64,000 nucleotides of DNA, taken from the NCBI RefSeq assembly GCF_030116705.1, contig NZ_JAOTIK010000001.1:1364001-1428000 (forward strand), given 5' to 3'. Positions 1 to 9,033 of this stretch are shown here, piece after piece. Each line of letters starts with the position of its first letter. Positions within the stretch are counted from its first letter, which is position 1. The DNA comes from Streptomyces sp. ML-6 (GTDB lineage: Bacteria > Actinomycetota > Actinomycetes > Streptomycetales > Streptomycetaceae). The position numbers and the translations under genes are program-made. Under the pieces are notes generated by a model that had not been told where the DNA came from, did not search any database, and worked only from the letters and a program-made list of their open reading frames with translations.

Positions 1-1
1 C

Positions 2-37
2 CGCCGCGCGCACCCGCGCGACGCGGCCCTTCGCTGA
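2..37 (+). CDS. possible 3' end of an upstream gene (partial)
   Basis: The frame starting at base 2 gives eleven sense codons, nearly all ending in G or C, followed by TGA at 35-37. The 52 bases between this stop and the MoxR start fit a same-strand operon neighbour. The piece is too short to identify. Confidence 0.25.
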   Translation, partial: RRAHPRDAALR

Positions 38-89
38 ACCGGCGCCCGCCGGCCCCGTACATCCACCACGACTCCGAAGGTGATCAGCC

Positions 90-1418
90 ATGCCCGTACG
101 CACCCCCGCAGCCCCCTCCGCTCCCTCTGTTCCCTCTGTTCCCTCTGTCCCCTCCGCTCCTTCCCTCCCTTCCGTCATGCCCGTCGTCGGGGACCGTGCC
201 TCCCAGCTCGACATCGCCGACGAACTGACGGCCCTGCTGAGCGAGACCACCACCGAACCCCGCGCCGACAGCCGGCTGGAGGCCCTGACCCTGGCCGTGG
301 CCGCCGATCTGCCCGTGCTCCTGTGGGGTCAGCCCGGCATCGGCAAGACCGCCGCCCTCACCCGGCTCGCCGAGTCCCTGGACCTTCCGCTGACCACGGT
401 CATCGCCAGCGTGCACGAGCCGTCCGACTTCTCGGGGCTGCCCGTCGTCGGGGACGATCCCGCGGAACAGGGTGTCCCGATGGCGCCGCCGGACTGGGCG
501 GTGCGCCTGGTCAGGGCCGGCCGGGGGCTGCTGTTCCTGGACGAACTGTCCACCGCGCCCCCGGCCGTCCAGGCCGCCCTGCTCCGCCTCGTGCTGGAAC
601 GGCGGGTCGGCGCCCTGCGACTGCCTTCCGGGGTACGGATCGTGGCCGCGGCCAATCCGCGTTCCTCGGCGGCCGACGGCTGGGAGCTGAGCCCGCCGCT
701 GGCCAACCGGTTCGTGCACCTCCAGTGGACGCACGACCACGAGGTGGTGGTGCGCGGCCTCGGCGGGACCTGGCCCCGGGCGACGCTGCCGCGGCTCGAC
801 CCCGGGCGGCTGTCGCAGGCCGTGGACTTCGCCCGTCGCGCGGTGTGCGGGCTCCTCACCGCCCGTCCCGCGCTCGTGCACCGGCTGCCCAGTGGCGAGA
901 CGCACCGGGGCGGGGCCTGGCCGTCGCCCCGCAGCTGGGACATGACCCTGCGTCTGATCGCGTTCGCGACCGCGGCCGACTCCTCCAGGGACGCGCTCTC
1001 CCTGCTGGTCAGGGGCACCGTGGGGGACGGTCCGGGGCTGGAGCTGCTGGCGGCCCTGGACCGGATGGACCTGCCGGACCCCGAGACGCTCCTCGCCGAC
1101 CCGGCGGGGGCCGAGCTGCCCGAACGGGGGGACCTGCGCCAGGCCGCGCTCGACGGCGCGGTGGCGGCGGTCCGCAACCGCCCGGACAAGTCCCGCTGGG
1201 ACGCGGCGTGGGCGCTCCTGGTCCGGGCGCTGGAGGACGGGGCCCCGGACGTGGTGGTCGTCCCCGCGACCACGCTCGCCTCGTTGCGCCAGGAGGACTG
1301 GGACGTTCCGGAGTCGATCGAACGGCTCGCCGGAGTGGTCTCCCTGTCCCGCCGGGCGGACCGGGCGGCGGCGCGGACGGCGGACCGGGCCGCGGCAGCC
1401 GCGAAGGCCGGCCGATGA
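90..1418 (+). CDS. MoxR-type AAA+ ATPase
   Basis: 442 residues. MoxR AAA+ proteins act as chaperone-like ATPases for a partner carrying a von Willebrand A domain, and such a protein is encoded next. Walker A is WGQPGIGKTAAL (about residues 82-93) and Walker B LLFLDELSTAPP (about 147-158); a sensor-like AAANPRSSAADG follows. The ATG at 90 has a good ribosome site (GAAGGTGA, six bases away). The first 30 residues are a Pro-Ser-Val repeat encoded by imperfect 9-bp tandem repeats; ATG 177 is an in-frame alternative that would skip them. The stop overlaps the next start as ATGA, so the pair is translationally coupled. The cellular substrate is unknown. Confidence 0.85.
   Translation: MPVRTPAAPSAPSVPSVPSVPSAPSLPSVMPVVGDRASQLDIADELTALLSETTTEPRADSRLEALTLAVAADLPVLLWGQPGIGKTAALTRLAESLDLPLTTVIASVHEPSDFSGLPVVGDDPAEQGVPMAPPDWAVRLVRAGRGLLFLDELSTAPPAVQAALLRLVLERRVGALRLPSGVRIVAAANPRSSAADGWELSPPLANRFVHLQWTHDHEVVVRGLGGTWPRATLPRLDPGRLSQAVDFARRAVCGLLTARPALVHRLPSGETHRGGAWPSPRSWDMTLRLIAFATAADSSRDALSLLVRGTVGDGPGLELLAALDRMDLPDPETLLADPAGAELPERGDLRQAALDGAVAAVRNRPDKSRWDAAWALLVRALEDGAPDVVVVPATTLASLRQEDWDVPESIERLAGVVSLSRRADRAAARTADRAAAAAKAGR
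118..170 (+). repeat. imperfect 9-bp tandem repeats in the MoxR N-terminus
   Basis: Units resembling CCCTCTGTT recur about five times and encode PSV/PSA/PSL triplets. The 9-base unit keeps the reading frame if copy number changes, so slippage would only lengthen or shorten the Pro-Ser stretch. Confidence 0.6.
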
Positions 1419-2731
1419 CCCCGGACGAACCGATGACCCGGAACGAACCAATGCCTCCGGACGAGCCGATGCCCCGGGACGCACCCCCGGCCCCGGACGG
1501 GCACGGAACACCGGACGGGCCCGGGGCGCTGGACCTCGACAAGCTCTTCGCCGCCCGGCTGCAGGCCGTCCGGGTCCGCCCCTACCTGGCGACGGCCCTG
1601 TTCGCCCTGCGGGTCGTGGAGTCGCGGCGGGTGCCGACGATGGCCGTCGACCGGCACTGGCGGTGCTACGTCTCGCCCGGCTTCGTGGACCGGACCCCGG
1701 TGGAGGAACTGGCCGGGGTATGGGTGCACGAGGTGTCGCACCTGCTGCGCGACCACCACGGGCGCGGCGACCGGGTGGCCCGGGAACGCGGGCTGACCGG
1801 CCCCGGGGAGCGGCTGCGGATGAACATCGCCGCCGACTGCGAGATCAACGACGACGTGTTCGGGGAAGGGCTGACGCGGCCGGAGGGCGCCGTCGATCCG
1901 GAGATCCTGGGGCTCCCCCCGGGGCAGCTCATGGAGGACTACCTGCGCCAGTTCCGGCTCGGGTCGCATCTGGGGGACCTCGCCTGGCTGGACTGCGGCA
2001 GCGGTGCCGACGGGCTGGAACGGGAGTGGGACCTGGGGCCGGACGGCGCGCACGGCCTCAGCGAACAGGAGCAGGACGCGGTCCGGTTCCGGGTGGCGCA
2101 GGGCATCACCGGCCGTCCGGGGAACGCCCCGAAGGGGTGGAAGCGGTGGGCGGAGGAGGCGTTCCACCCGCCCCAGCCGTGGCGGGAGCTGCTGGGCGCG
2201 GCGGTCCGTTCGGCCGCCGCCGGGGCCGGGGCGGGCGAGGACTACACGTACGGCCGTCCGTCGCGGCGCTCGGCGAGCGTGCCCGGGGCCGTCCTGCCGA
2301 GCCTGCGGCGCAGGCCGCCCCGGGTCTGCGTGGTCATCGACACGTCCGGTTCGGTCAGCGACGCCGAACTGGGCAGCGCGCTCCTGGAGGTCGCCGCGAT
2401 CTCCCGCGCCGTCGGCGGCCGCCGCGACCTGGTCACCGTCCTCCCGTGCGACGCGGCCGCCCGGGTCGCGCATCCGCTGTGCAGTGCCGAGGGGATACCG
2501 CTGGTGGGCGGCGGGGGCACGGATCTGCGCACGGGCTTCGCCAGGGCGTTGCGGACGCAGCCCCGGCCCGATGTGGTCGTGGTCCTGACCGACGGTCAGA
2601 CGCCCTGGCCGACCGCTCCGCCGGCGTGCCGGACGGTGGTGGGCCTGTTCCCCCGGCCGTGGGACGAGGACGAGTCCCCCCACGTTCCGGTCTCCCCGCC
2701 CGCCTGGGCGCGCACGGTTGCCATCGGCTGA
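1415..2731 (+). CDS. VWA-like metallopeptidase-type protein (MoxR partner)
   Basis: 438 residues, start ATG overlapping the MoxR stop. A zinc-protease-like HEVSH motif lies at residues 105-109. The C-terminal third is a VWA-like domain with a MIDAS signature, VVIDTSGSVSDAEL (DxSxS), followed by GGGGTDLRTGF and VVVLTDGQTPWP. This matches the family of putative metallopeptidases with a C-terminal VWA-like domain that are paired with MoxR ATPases. The first 25 residues repeat a Pro-Met-Pro-Asp-Glu pattern. Whether it is an active protease or a structural partner of the ATPase is not known. No signal peptide is visible, so a cytoplasmic location is inferred. Confidence 0.8.
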   Translation: MTPDEPMTRNEPMPPDEPMPRDAPPAPDGHGTPDGPGALDLDKLFAARLQAVRVRPYLATALFALRVVESRRVPTMAVDRHWRCYVSPGFVDRTPVEELAGVWVHEVSHLLRDHHGRGDRVARERGLTGPGERLRMNIAADCEINDDVFGEGLTRPEGAVDPEILGLPPGQLMEDYLRQFRLGSHLGDLAWLDCGSGADGLEREWDLGPDGAHGLSEQEQDAVRFRVAQGITGRPGNAPKGWKRWAEEAFHPPQPWRELLGAAVRSAAAGAGAGEDYTYGRPSRRSASVPGAVLPSLRRRPPRVCVVIDTSGSVSDAELGSALLEVAAISRAVGGRRDLVTVLPCDAAARVAHPLCSAEGIPLVGGGGTDLRTGFARALRTQPRPDVVVVLTDGQTPWPTAPPACRTVVGLFPRPWDEDESPHVPVSPPAWARTVAIG

Positions 2732-2852
2732 CCCCTCCGGGGCCGGCTCGACCGGTTCCGGAGGCCGCCGTCGGCCCCCTCGTCCGCCCCGGGTACTGTC
2801 CGCTTGTTCAAGTCGAGCCCCTGGTCAGGGGGGTGCACGTGGGAGGGGCGTC

Positions 2853-3365
2853 ATGAACGGTGCGGGCCGGGCCAAAGACATGTGGAGGCCGAGCGACGAA
2901 GAGGGCGGGGAGCTCGCGGGCCGGTGGTGGAAGTGGGCCATGTCCGCGCCCGACGACCGCAGCCCGGTCAAGGACACGACGGGCGAGCACGCCGCCTGGA
3001 ACCAGCCGGACGACCTCTGGTTCCTGGCCGGCACCTACGGCGGCCGGGTGGTGCGGCGCTGCCCGATCCCCTCGGACCGGCCGGCCTTCTTCCCCGTGCT
3101 CAACATGCAGCACCCCCGGTCGTACTCGCGGGTTCCCCTGTCCATGCCGGTGGTGGAGGCCACCGCGTCGCTCAACGGCGTCCCGCTGCCGCTGCGGGAG
3201 TTCTCCGCGTCGTTCCGGACGGAGTCGACGCAGCGTTACGCGTGGGGCGTCTGGGGCGGCTTCCCGCCGCTGCTGCCGGGCGCGTACGTGCTGGAGATCA
3301 GGGCGAGGGCCGCGAACGGCTTCTGGGTCGACACGACCTACCACCTGGAGTCGACGGCCCCCTGA
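2853..3365 (+). CDS. conserved small protein of unknown function
   Basis: 170 residues from ATG 2853, preceded by GGGAGGGG at a normal distance. Trp- and Pro-rich and soluble, with no signal peptide or membrane span (for example GGRWWKW-like and WGVWGGFPPLL segments). I do not recognise a named domain. A 121-base gap separates it from the VWA gene, so it probably has its own promoter. The clean GC-rich third positions and ribosome site support a real gene. Confidence 0.65.
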   Translation: MNGAGRAKDMWRPSDEEGGELAGRWWKWAMSAPDDRSPVKDTTGEHAAWNQPDDLWFLAGTYGGRVVRRCPIPSDRPAFFPVLNMQHPRSYSRVPLSMPVVEATASLNGVPLPLREFSASFRTESTQRYAWGVWGGFPPLLPGAYVLEIRARAANGFWVDTTYHLESTAP

Positions 3366-3474
3366 TCCACCGAACGACCTCTAGGCATGACAAGTACATG
3401 CCGTCATGCTGGAGCGACCCGTGGGACCACGAGGAGCACGGGCCCAACTGGCTTTCGTACCCCGGAGGTTGCCC

Positions 3475-3948
3475 ATGCGTCGTCGATTCGCCGCTCCGCT
3501 CGCCGCGGTGGCCCTGTCGCTCCCGCTCGTCCTGCTCCCCGCCGCGTCCGCCTCGGCCGCCCCCGCGGACAAGCCCCAGGTCCTCAGCTCCTGGACCCAG
3601 ACGAGCCTGTCCAGCTACAACGCCTGGAAATCCGCCCGCGCCAACCAGAGCGCCTGGGCCGCGTACGGCTTCGACTGGTCGACGGACTACTGCAGCAGCT
3701 CCCCCGACAACCCCTTCGGCTTCCCCTTCCAGACCGCCTGCGCCCGCCACGACTTCGGCTACCGCAACTACAAGGCCGCCGGCGCCTTCTCCGCCAACAA
3801 GTCCCGCATAGACTCCGCGTTCTACGCGGACCTCAAGCGCGTGTGCGCCGCCTACACCGGCGCGAAGCTCACCGCGTGCAACAGCACCGCGTGGACGTAT
3901 TACCACGCCGTGGACATCTTCGGCGTGGCGCCGATGAAGACCGCCTGA
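3475..3948 (+). CDS. secreted phospholipase A2 (prokaryotic PLA2 family)
   Basis: 157 residues. A Sec signal peptide (MRRRFAAPLAAVALSLPLVLL, ending near ASASAA, about residue 29) is followed by a small all-helical domain. It contains the PLA2 active-site stretch CARHDFGYRNY with the catalytic His-Asp pair, and paired cysteines (DYCSSS, FQTACARHD, VCAAY, LTACN) expected to form disulfides. The family hydrolyses the sn-2 ester of phospholipids with calcium outside the cell. The start is set by GGAGG at 3464-3468. Length is normal for the family, and a terminator hairpin follows. Confidence 0.9.
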   Translation: MRRRFAAPLAAVALSLPLVLLPAASASAAPADKPQVLSSWTQTSLSSYNAWKSARANQSAWAAYGFDWSTDYCSSSPDNPFGFPFQTACARHDFGYRNYKAAGAFSANKSRIDSAFYADLKRVCAAYTGAKLTACNSTAWTYYHAVDIFGVAPMKTA

Positions 3949-3961
3949 CCGTCGCGCCCCG

Positions 3962-4000
3962 CGGGCACGGCCGGCCTCCCCACGGTGCCGGCCGCGCCCG
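3962..4000 (+). terminator. hairpin terminator after phospholipase A2
   Basis: Arms of 14 bases (3962-3975 and 3987-4000) pair with one mismatch around an 11-base loop. It lies 13 bases beyond the phospholipase stop. Confidence 0.6.
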
Positions 4001-4173
4001 CCCGGCACCCGCCCGCCGTTGCACTCGCACCTTCTCACCGGGACGGGCGCACTCTCCGAATGCCTCCACTGTTTCCCAACGCACATACCCGGCAAGAGCT
4101 CTGATGGGTCATCATCGAACCGGGCGGCACAAGCCGGGCACGCCGTGCCCGCACCACACGAAGGAGGCGCGGA

Positions 4174-5049
4174 GTGCGTAGTCGGGTGCGCGCGAGGGAC
4201 GGGCGGCAGCTGGTGGTGGAGCGCCTGGGGGATCCCCGGGGCAGGCCGGTCTTCCTGATGCACGGAATGCCCGGCAGCAGACTCGGCCCCGCTCCACGCG
4301 GCATGGTGCTGTACCAGCGCAAGACCCAGCTGATCACCTACGACCGGCCGGGCTACGGCGACTCCGACCGGCTTCCGGGCCGCTGCGTCGCCGACGCCGT
4401 CGAGGACGTGCGGGCCATCGCGGACCACCTCGGCATCGAACGGTTCGCCGTGGTGGGGCGGTCCGGCGGCGCCCCGCACGCCCTGGCCTGCGCGGCGCTG
4501 ATGCCCGACCGGGTGACCCGTACGGCCGCCCTGGTCGGTCTGGCGCCCCGGGACGCCGATGGGCTCGACTGGTTCGAGGGGATGGCCGCGTCCAACGTGC
4601 TGGCCTATTCCACGGCGGCGGCCGATCCGGACGGACTCGCGGAATCGTTCATCTCCCGGTCCGCGGTCATCAGGAAAAACCCCGTCCGGCTCATCGACGA
4701 CCTGCGCCAGGACCTGACCGACTCCGACCGCATGGTGGTCAACGACGCCGGAGTCCGCACCATGCTGCTGCGCAACTACCGTGAAGCACTGCGCACTTCG
4801 GCCTGGGGCTGGATCGACGACGCGATCGCCTTCAGCAGCCCGTGGGGCTTCGATCCCGCCGACATCCCCGGTCCGGTGCTGCTGTGGCACGGTGAGAAAG
4901 ACGTGTTCACACCGGTGGGCCACTCCCGCTGGCTGGCCGGGCGCATCCCGAACTCCACCGTCGTGGTGGAACCGGCGGCCGCGCACTTCGACGCGTTGCA
5001 CGCGTTGCCCAACATCCTCAACTGGCTGTTGGAGCCCGCCGCCCTCTGA
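4174..5049 (+). CDS. alpha/beta-hydrolase fold protein
   Basis: 291 residues from GTG 4174, with AAGGAGG at 4161-4167. It has the oxyanion-hole segment FLMHGMPGS, the nucleophile elbow VVGRSGGAPHALA (Ser), an acid loop WHGEKDVFTPVGH, and a C-terminal histidine in AAAHFDALH, so the Ser-Asp-His triad is complete. Such proteins are esterases, lipases, haloperoxidase-like enzymes or epoxide hydrolases; the substrate cannot be read from the sequence. No signal peptide is visible. It faces the fxs operon tail to tail across a shared terminator. Confidence 0.85.
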   Translation: MRSRVRARDGRQLVVERLGDPRGRPVFLMHGMPGSRLGPAPRGMVLYQRKTQLITYDRPGYGDSDRLPGRCVADAVEDVRAIADHLGIERFAVVGRSGGAPHALACAALMPDRVTRTAALVGLAPRDADGLDWFEGMAASNVLAYSTAAADPDGLAESFISRSAVIRKNPVRLIDDLRQDLTDSDRMVVNDAGVRTMLLRNYREALRTSAWGWIDDAIAFSSPWGFDPADIPGPVLLWHGEKDVFTPVGHSRWLAGRIPNSTVVVEPAAAHFDALHALPNILNWLLEPAAL

Positions 5050-5068
5050 AGACCCGGCAGAGCGGTGC

Positions 5069-5098
5069 GTGGGCGTCCGGCCGCCGCCGGACGCCCAC
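5069..5098. terminator. bidirectional terminator between the hydrolase and fxsT
   Basis: A perfect 13-bp stem (5069-5081 with 5086-5098) and a four-base loop sit between the convergent stops at 5049 and 5104. Confidence 0.7.
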
Positions 5099-5103
5099 CG
5101 GAC

Positions 5104-8100
5104 TCACACCTGCATCGGTTCCAGCTCGCGCTCGAACCTGCGCTCGTCCCGGGCGATCCGGGTCATCGGGTGGTCGTCGCCGAGCTGCCGGGACAACTCC
5201 TCGGCCGTCTCGCTCCTCAGCCGCAGCGCCTCGTCCTTGCGGCCCAGCGCGTCGAGCGTGACCGCCATGTTGGACGTCATGGCCAGGGTCTCCGGATGGT
5301 GCGCCCCCAGGACCCGGCGGAGCTGCCCGGACACCTTCTCCTCGGTCTCCAGGACCAGTTCGAGATCGCCTCTCTCCGCTGTCGCGTTGGCCAGGTTCAT
5401 CACGCAGAACAGGGTGTTGGGATGCTCCGGCCCGTACACCTCGCGCATCGCGGCGACGGCCCGGGTCAGTACCTGCACCGCCTCCTCCGCCGCGCCACTG
5501 CCCGACTGGTAGACACCGAGGTTGTTCAGCGCGGCCAGGGTGTACGGGTGCTTCTCCCCCGGCACCTTCATGTACTGGTCGACGACCTCCTGCGCGGTGT
5601 CCCTGGCCTCGGTCGTCTCGCCGGCCGCGTACAGGTCGGCCGCCATGTTGAGGTCGCAGGCCAGCGACTCCGGGTTGGCCGAGGTGTACTTGGCCCGGTA
5701 CCTGCCCCGGGTGGCCACCGTCAGCCGGCGGGCGTCCTCCAGCCTGCCCGCCCGGCGCAGCGACACGGCCAGGCTCTTCGCCGCGCTCAGCGTGCCGGGG
5801 AAGGCCCGGCCCAGAGTGGCCTTGTAGCTGTCGTACGTACGGCTGAGGATGCCGACCGAGTCCTCGTACCGCCCGACGTCCCGCAGGTCCCGGGCCAGGT
5901 TCATGGCCGAGGAGAGGCTGTAGGGGTGTTCCGCGCCGAGCACCTCCACGCGCCGGTCGAAGACGTCCTGGTCGATCTCGCGGGCCTTGGCGTACTGCCC
6001 GATGGAGCGCAGGGTGAACGCCAGGTTGTTGGCCGCGGCCAGGGTCCTCGGGTGCGATTCGTGGAAGATCTGGTTGAACCCCTCGGTGGCTTCGGTGGCC
6101 AGCTCGATCGCCCTGGTGTACTCGCCGAGCGTGCCCAGGTCCGTCGCCAGGCTGCTGGTGCTCATGTACGTGTGCGGGTGCTCCGGGCCCAGGACCTCCC
6201 GCTGCACCGCCAGGGTGATCTCGTCGAGCTCCCGGGCCTCCACGTAACGGCCGCGCGAGCGGTAGATGTTGGAGAGGTGGAAGCAGAGGTAGAGGTACTG
6301 GATGTCCCGCTCCCCCAGCGTCTCCCGCCAGATCTCGCGCAGGTCCTCGCAGAGCGTGGTGGCGGTCCTGAAGTCACCGCGCTTCCAGAGGTAGCGGACC
6401 CGGTCGATCAGCAGCCTGCGGGCCTCGGGCTCCTTGCAGTTGCGCGCGTCGGACGGGCCGAGGTGCGGCCAGATGGTGGCGAACTGCGGCCAGGTCGAGG
6501 GGTTGTCGATCGGCTCGTCGTCGTCGGGCCGGGCGCCCGCCAGGATGCGGTGCACGGCGTGCCGGGCGTCCTGCTGCTCCTGCTCGCTGAGCTGCGCCCG
6601 GATGACCGCCTGGACGAGCCGGTGCACCTGGATGGAGTTGGAGACCTGGTCGACCTTGGCGAGGGCGAACCGGCCGATCTCCCGGATGACCCGGCCCAGC
6701 ACCAGTTTCTCCTGGAGCGAGGCGTCGTACGGCTTCAGCGCCTCGATCATCTCCTTGCTGTACAGGAGGTTCCCCGAGATGGGCTCGGGGGCGAAGAAGG
6801 CGCAGAGCTGGAGCAGCCGCACCGCGGCGGGCGAGCGCTCCTTGAGCCGTTCGATGGAGATGTTCCAGGTCGCGGCGACCGGCTCCGGGTAACCGGCCGG
6901 CTGGTTGAGCGCCAGGACCTCGGGGGCCTGTTGGGCCAGCTGCTCCAGATAGGTGTCGATCGGGGTGGCGGTCTCCGCGATCCAGGCCGCCGCCTGCTCG
7001 ACGGCCAGCGGCAGGTCGCCGAGGGCGGTGGCCACCTGGGCGGCGTCCTCGTCGCTCAGCCCGGGAGCCCGGCGCTGGAGGTGCTCGATGGACTCCTCGC
7101 GCAGGAAGACGTCGACGGGCAGCGCGTCCCCGTGCTGGGACCACGCCTGGTTGCGCGAGGTGACCAGGATGTGGCCGGACCCGCCCTGCGGGAAGTAGCG
7201 CCGGAGCCGTTCGGGATCGTCGGCGTTGTCGAAGACCAGCAGCCAGCGGTCCGACGGCACCCCGCGCCGCAGCAGGTCGACCGCCTCCCGGGAGGCCGCC
7301 GCCATGTCGTCGCCGCCCTGGGCGCCCAGCCGGACCGCGAGTTCGGCCAGCGCGGCCACCACGTCGTCGGTCTGCTCGGAAGATATCCACCAGACCAGGT
7401 CGTAGTCCGCCATGAACCGGTGCACGTACTCCAGGGCGACCTGGGTCTTGCCGACGCCGCCGAGCCCGTACAGCGTCTGCGGCTGCGGCAGCACCACGGC
7501 CATGCCGCCGCCGAGCTGGTCGCGCATCCGCTCCAGGACCAGGGACCGGCCGGTGAAGCCGGGGTTGCGCGGCGGCGCGTTCCAGATCCGGGGGACGGTG
7601 CCGGGGAAGCGCGGTCCGGGCGACACCGAGTCGGTGAGCTGCACGGGCCGGTCCAGGGCGCGCAGCAGGGCGGCGGTGGCGTGCACCTCGTCGAGCCGGA
7701 AGAGGTCGACGGGGTTGCGGTCGATGTAGGGCGCGGACAGGCGCACGTCGCCGACCCTGAGCGGCAGCAGGTGGCGCCGGCCGCCGCCGGGGTCCTCCGC
7801 GACGGCCCGGTCCCAGAGGTTCACCGCGCGCTGGGACTTGAGGTAGGCGCTGGAGAGCAGCACCACGGTGCGGGTCGCGTTCTCCGGGGGTGCCGTCTCC
7901 GGGAGGTCCCGTTCGGCGGACACGTCGCGCGGGACGACGCGGAACCCGGCCCTGGTGAGCACGGACTCGATCCAGTCGGCCCACATCCGGTTCTCCGCCA
8001 CGTAGCTGAGGAAGAGGTCGGCGGGCAGGGCCGGCCTGCGCCGGGTGAAGGCGTCCCGGATGCGCAGCCGCACCTCTTCGCCTACCGGCGGCATCGAGGT

Positions 8101-9033
8101 GATCTGCTGGTCGGTGATGACGGCGGTGAGCCGTTCGAAGGCGGAGAGCAGCGAGTTGGTGAGACCGGCCTCGTCGCCGAAGGTCGCGAGGGTCTCCTCG
8201 TACGCGTAGTAGGGGCGGTACGGGATCTCCACCGCGCCCCAGTAGGCGGTGAGTTCGTCCCCGGACAGGTCGCGCGGCAGCCGGTCGAACTTCAGCCGGG
8301 CCAGGGCGCGTCCGGCGTCCGCCTTCTCCTTCTCGCCCTCGTCGATGCGCATCGGGACGGGGAAGATGGAGATGGGGCGGCCGGTGTAGCGCTCGGAGAT
8401 CTGCCGGGCCACGGAGGCGGCGCCGTCGATGGACTGGTCGCTGAGCGTGAAGCAGTCGACGAGGATGTCGGGGAGGTGGACGGTGCAGATGTCGGCGATG
8501 TCGCTGAGGCCGGTACGGCTGTCGATGAGGACGTAGTCGTAGTGGGCCTTCATGTCGTCGCGCAGGGCGTCGAAGAAGTGGCCGCCGCCGAGCCGGTCGT
8601 AGAAGTTGTCCCAGTCGAAGGTGGAGACGGTCGCGGAGTACTCGCGGTTCTGCCGCCCGGCGGACACGAAGTCCAGGGTGCCGCCCTGCGGGAACTCCCA
8701 GCCGAGGGCCTCGGGGGTGAGGGAGACGGCGTGCGGCTGGATGCGGGCGTAGTCCCGGTGCCAGTCGTCGGCGCGCTGGACGGGACTGGTCGCGGCCCAC
8801 GCGTACTCGGTGATCAGGTCGATGACGCCGGTGGTGGCACCGAGGGTGGACGGGTCGAGGAAGGGGTGGAAGAACCGGTGGAGCCCCGGCGCCTCCAGGT
8901 CCCAGTCGACGGCCAGTACCCGTTTGCCGTTGGCGGCGAGTATCCAGGCGGTGTTGGCCAGGGCCATGGTGCGCCCGGTGCCGCCCTTGTACGAGTAGAA
9001 GGTGACGATGCGCCCGTCACGACCGGCCGTCAT
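5104..9033 (-). CDS. fxsT: FxsT-type protein: ParA-like ATPase + TIR + NB-ARC + TPR
   Basis: 1309 residues. Order: a ParA/MinD-like P-loop with deviant Walker A (YSYKGGTGRT, residues 13-22) and the aspartate-rich AVDWDLEAPG; a TIR-like domain (about 335-460, beginning DLFLSYVAENRMWADW); an NB-ARC-type ATPase with Walker A LYGLGGVGKT (about 521-530), Walker B WLLVFDNADDP and GDLPLA; then about 450 residues of tetratricopeptide repeats of the kinesin-light-chain kind (recurring HP-T-NLA-G-A). This matches the FxSxx-COOH system TPR protein. ATG 9033 is chosen because GGAGGA precedes it; ATG 9048 is also in frame. It overlaps fxsC by 17 bases, so the two are coupled. The layout resembles NLR-type signal-sensing ATPases; the biochemical role is not established. 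Confidence 0.85.
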   Translation of the reverse strand: MTAGRDGRIVTFYSYKGGTGRTMALANTAWILAANGKRVLAVDWDLEAPGLHRFFHPFLDPSTLGATTGVIDLITEYAWAATSPVQRADDWHRDYARIQPHAVSLTPEALGWEFPQGGTLDFVSAGRQNREYSATVSTFDWDNFYDRLGGGHFFDALRDDMKAHYDYVLIDSRTGLSDIADICTVHLPDILVDCFTLSDQSIDGAASVARQISERYTGRPISIFPVPMRIDEGEKEKADAGRALARLKFDRLPRDLSGDELTAYWGAVEIPYRPYYAYEETLATFGDEAGLTNSLLSAFERLTAVITDQQITSMPPVGEEVRLRIRDAFTRRRPALPADLFLSYVAENRMWADWIESVLTRAGFRVVPRDVSAERDLPETAPPENATRTVVLLSSAYLKSQRAVNLWDRAVAEDPGGGRRHLLPLRVGDVRLSAPYIDRNPVDLFRLDEVHATAALLRALDRPVQLTDSVSPGPRFPGTVPRIWNAPPRNPGFTGRSLVLERMRDQLGGGMAVVLPQPQTLYGLGGVGKTQVALEYVHRFMADYDLVWWISSEQTDDVVAALAELAVRLGAQGGDDMAAASREAVDLLRRGVPSDRWLLVFDNADDPERLRRYFPQGGSGHILVTSRNQAWSQHGDALPVDVFLREESIEHLQRRAPGLSDEDAAQVATALGDLPLAVEQAAAWIAETATPIDTYLEQLAQQAPEVLALNQPAGYPEPVAATWNISIERLKERSPAAVRLLQLCAFFAPEPISGNLLYSKEMIEALKPYDASLQEKLVLGRVIREIGRFALAKVDQVSNSIQVHRLVQAVIRAQLSEQEQQDARHAVHRILAGARPDDDEPIDNPSTWPQFATIWPHLGPSDARNCKEPEARRLLIDRVRYLWKRGDFRTATTLCEDLREIWRETLGERDIQYLYLCFHLSNIYRSRGRYVEARELDEITLAVQREVLGPEHPHTYMSTSSLATDLGTLGEYTRAIELATEATEGFNQIFHESHPRTLAAANNLAFTLRSIGQYAKAREIDQDVFDRRVEVLGAEHPYSLSSAMNLARDLRDVGRYEDSVGILSRTYDSYKATLGRAFPGTLSAAKSLAVSLRRAGRLEDARRLTVATRGRYRAKYTSANPESLACDLNMAADLYAAGETTEARDTAQEVVDQYMKVPGEKHPYTLAALNNLGVYQSGSGAAEEAVQVLTRAVAAMREVYGPEHPNTLFCVMNLANATAERGDLELVLETEEKVSGQLRRVLGAHHPETLAMTSNMAVTLDALGRKDEALRLRSETAEELSRQLGDDHPMTRIARDERRFERELEPMQV

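Noticed and set aside
120..175. Phase-variation switch in the MoxR gene
   Set aside because: Repeat unit is 9 bases, so copy changes do not alter the frame; a length polymorphism is possible, an on/off switch is not.
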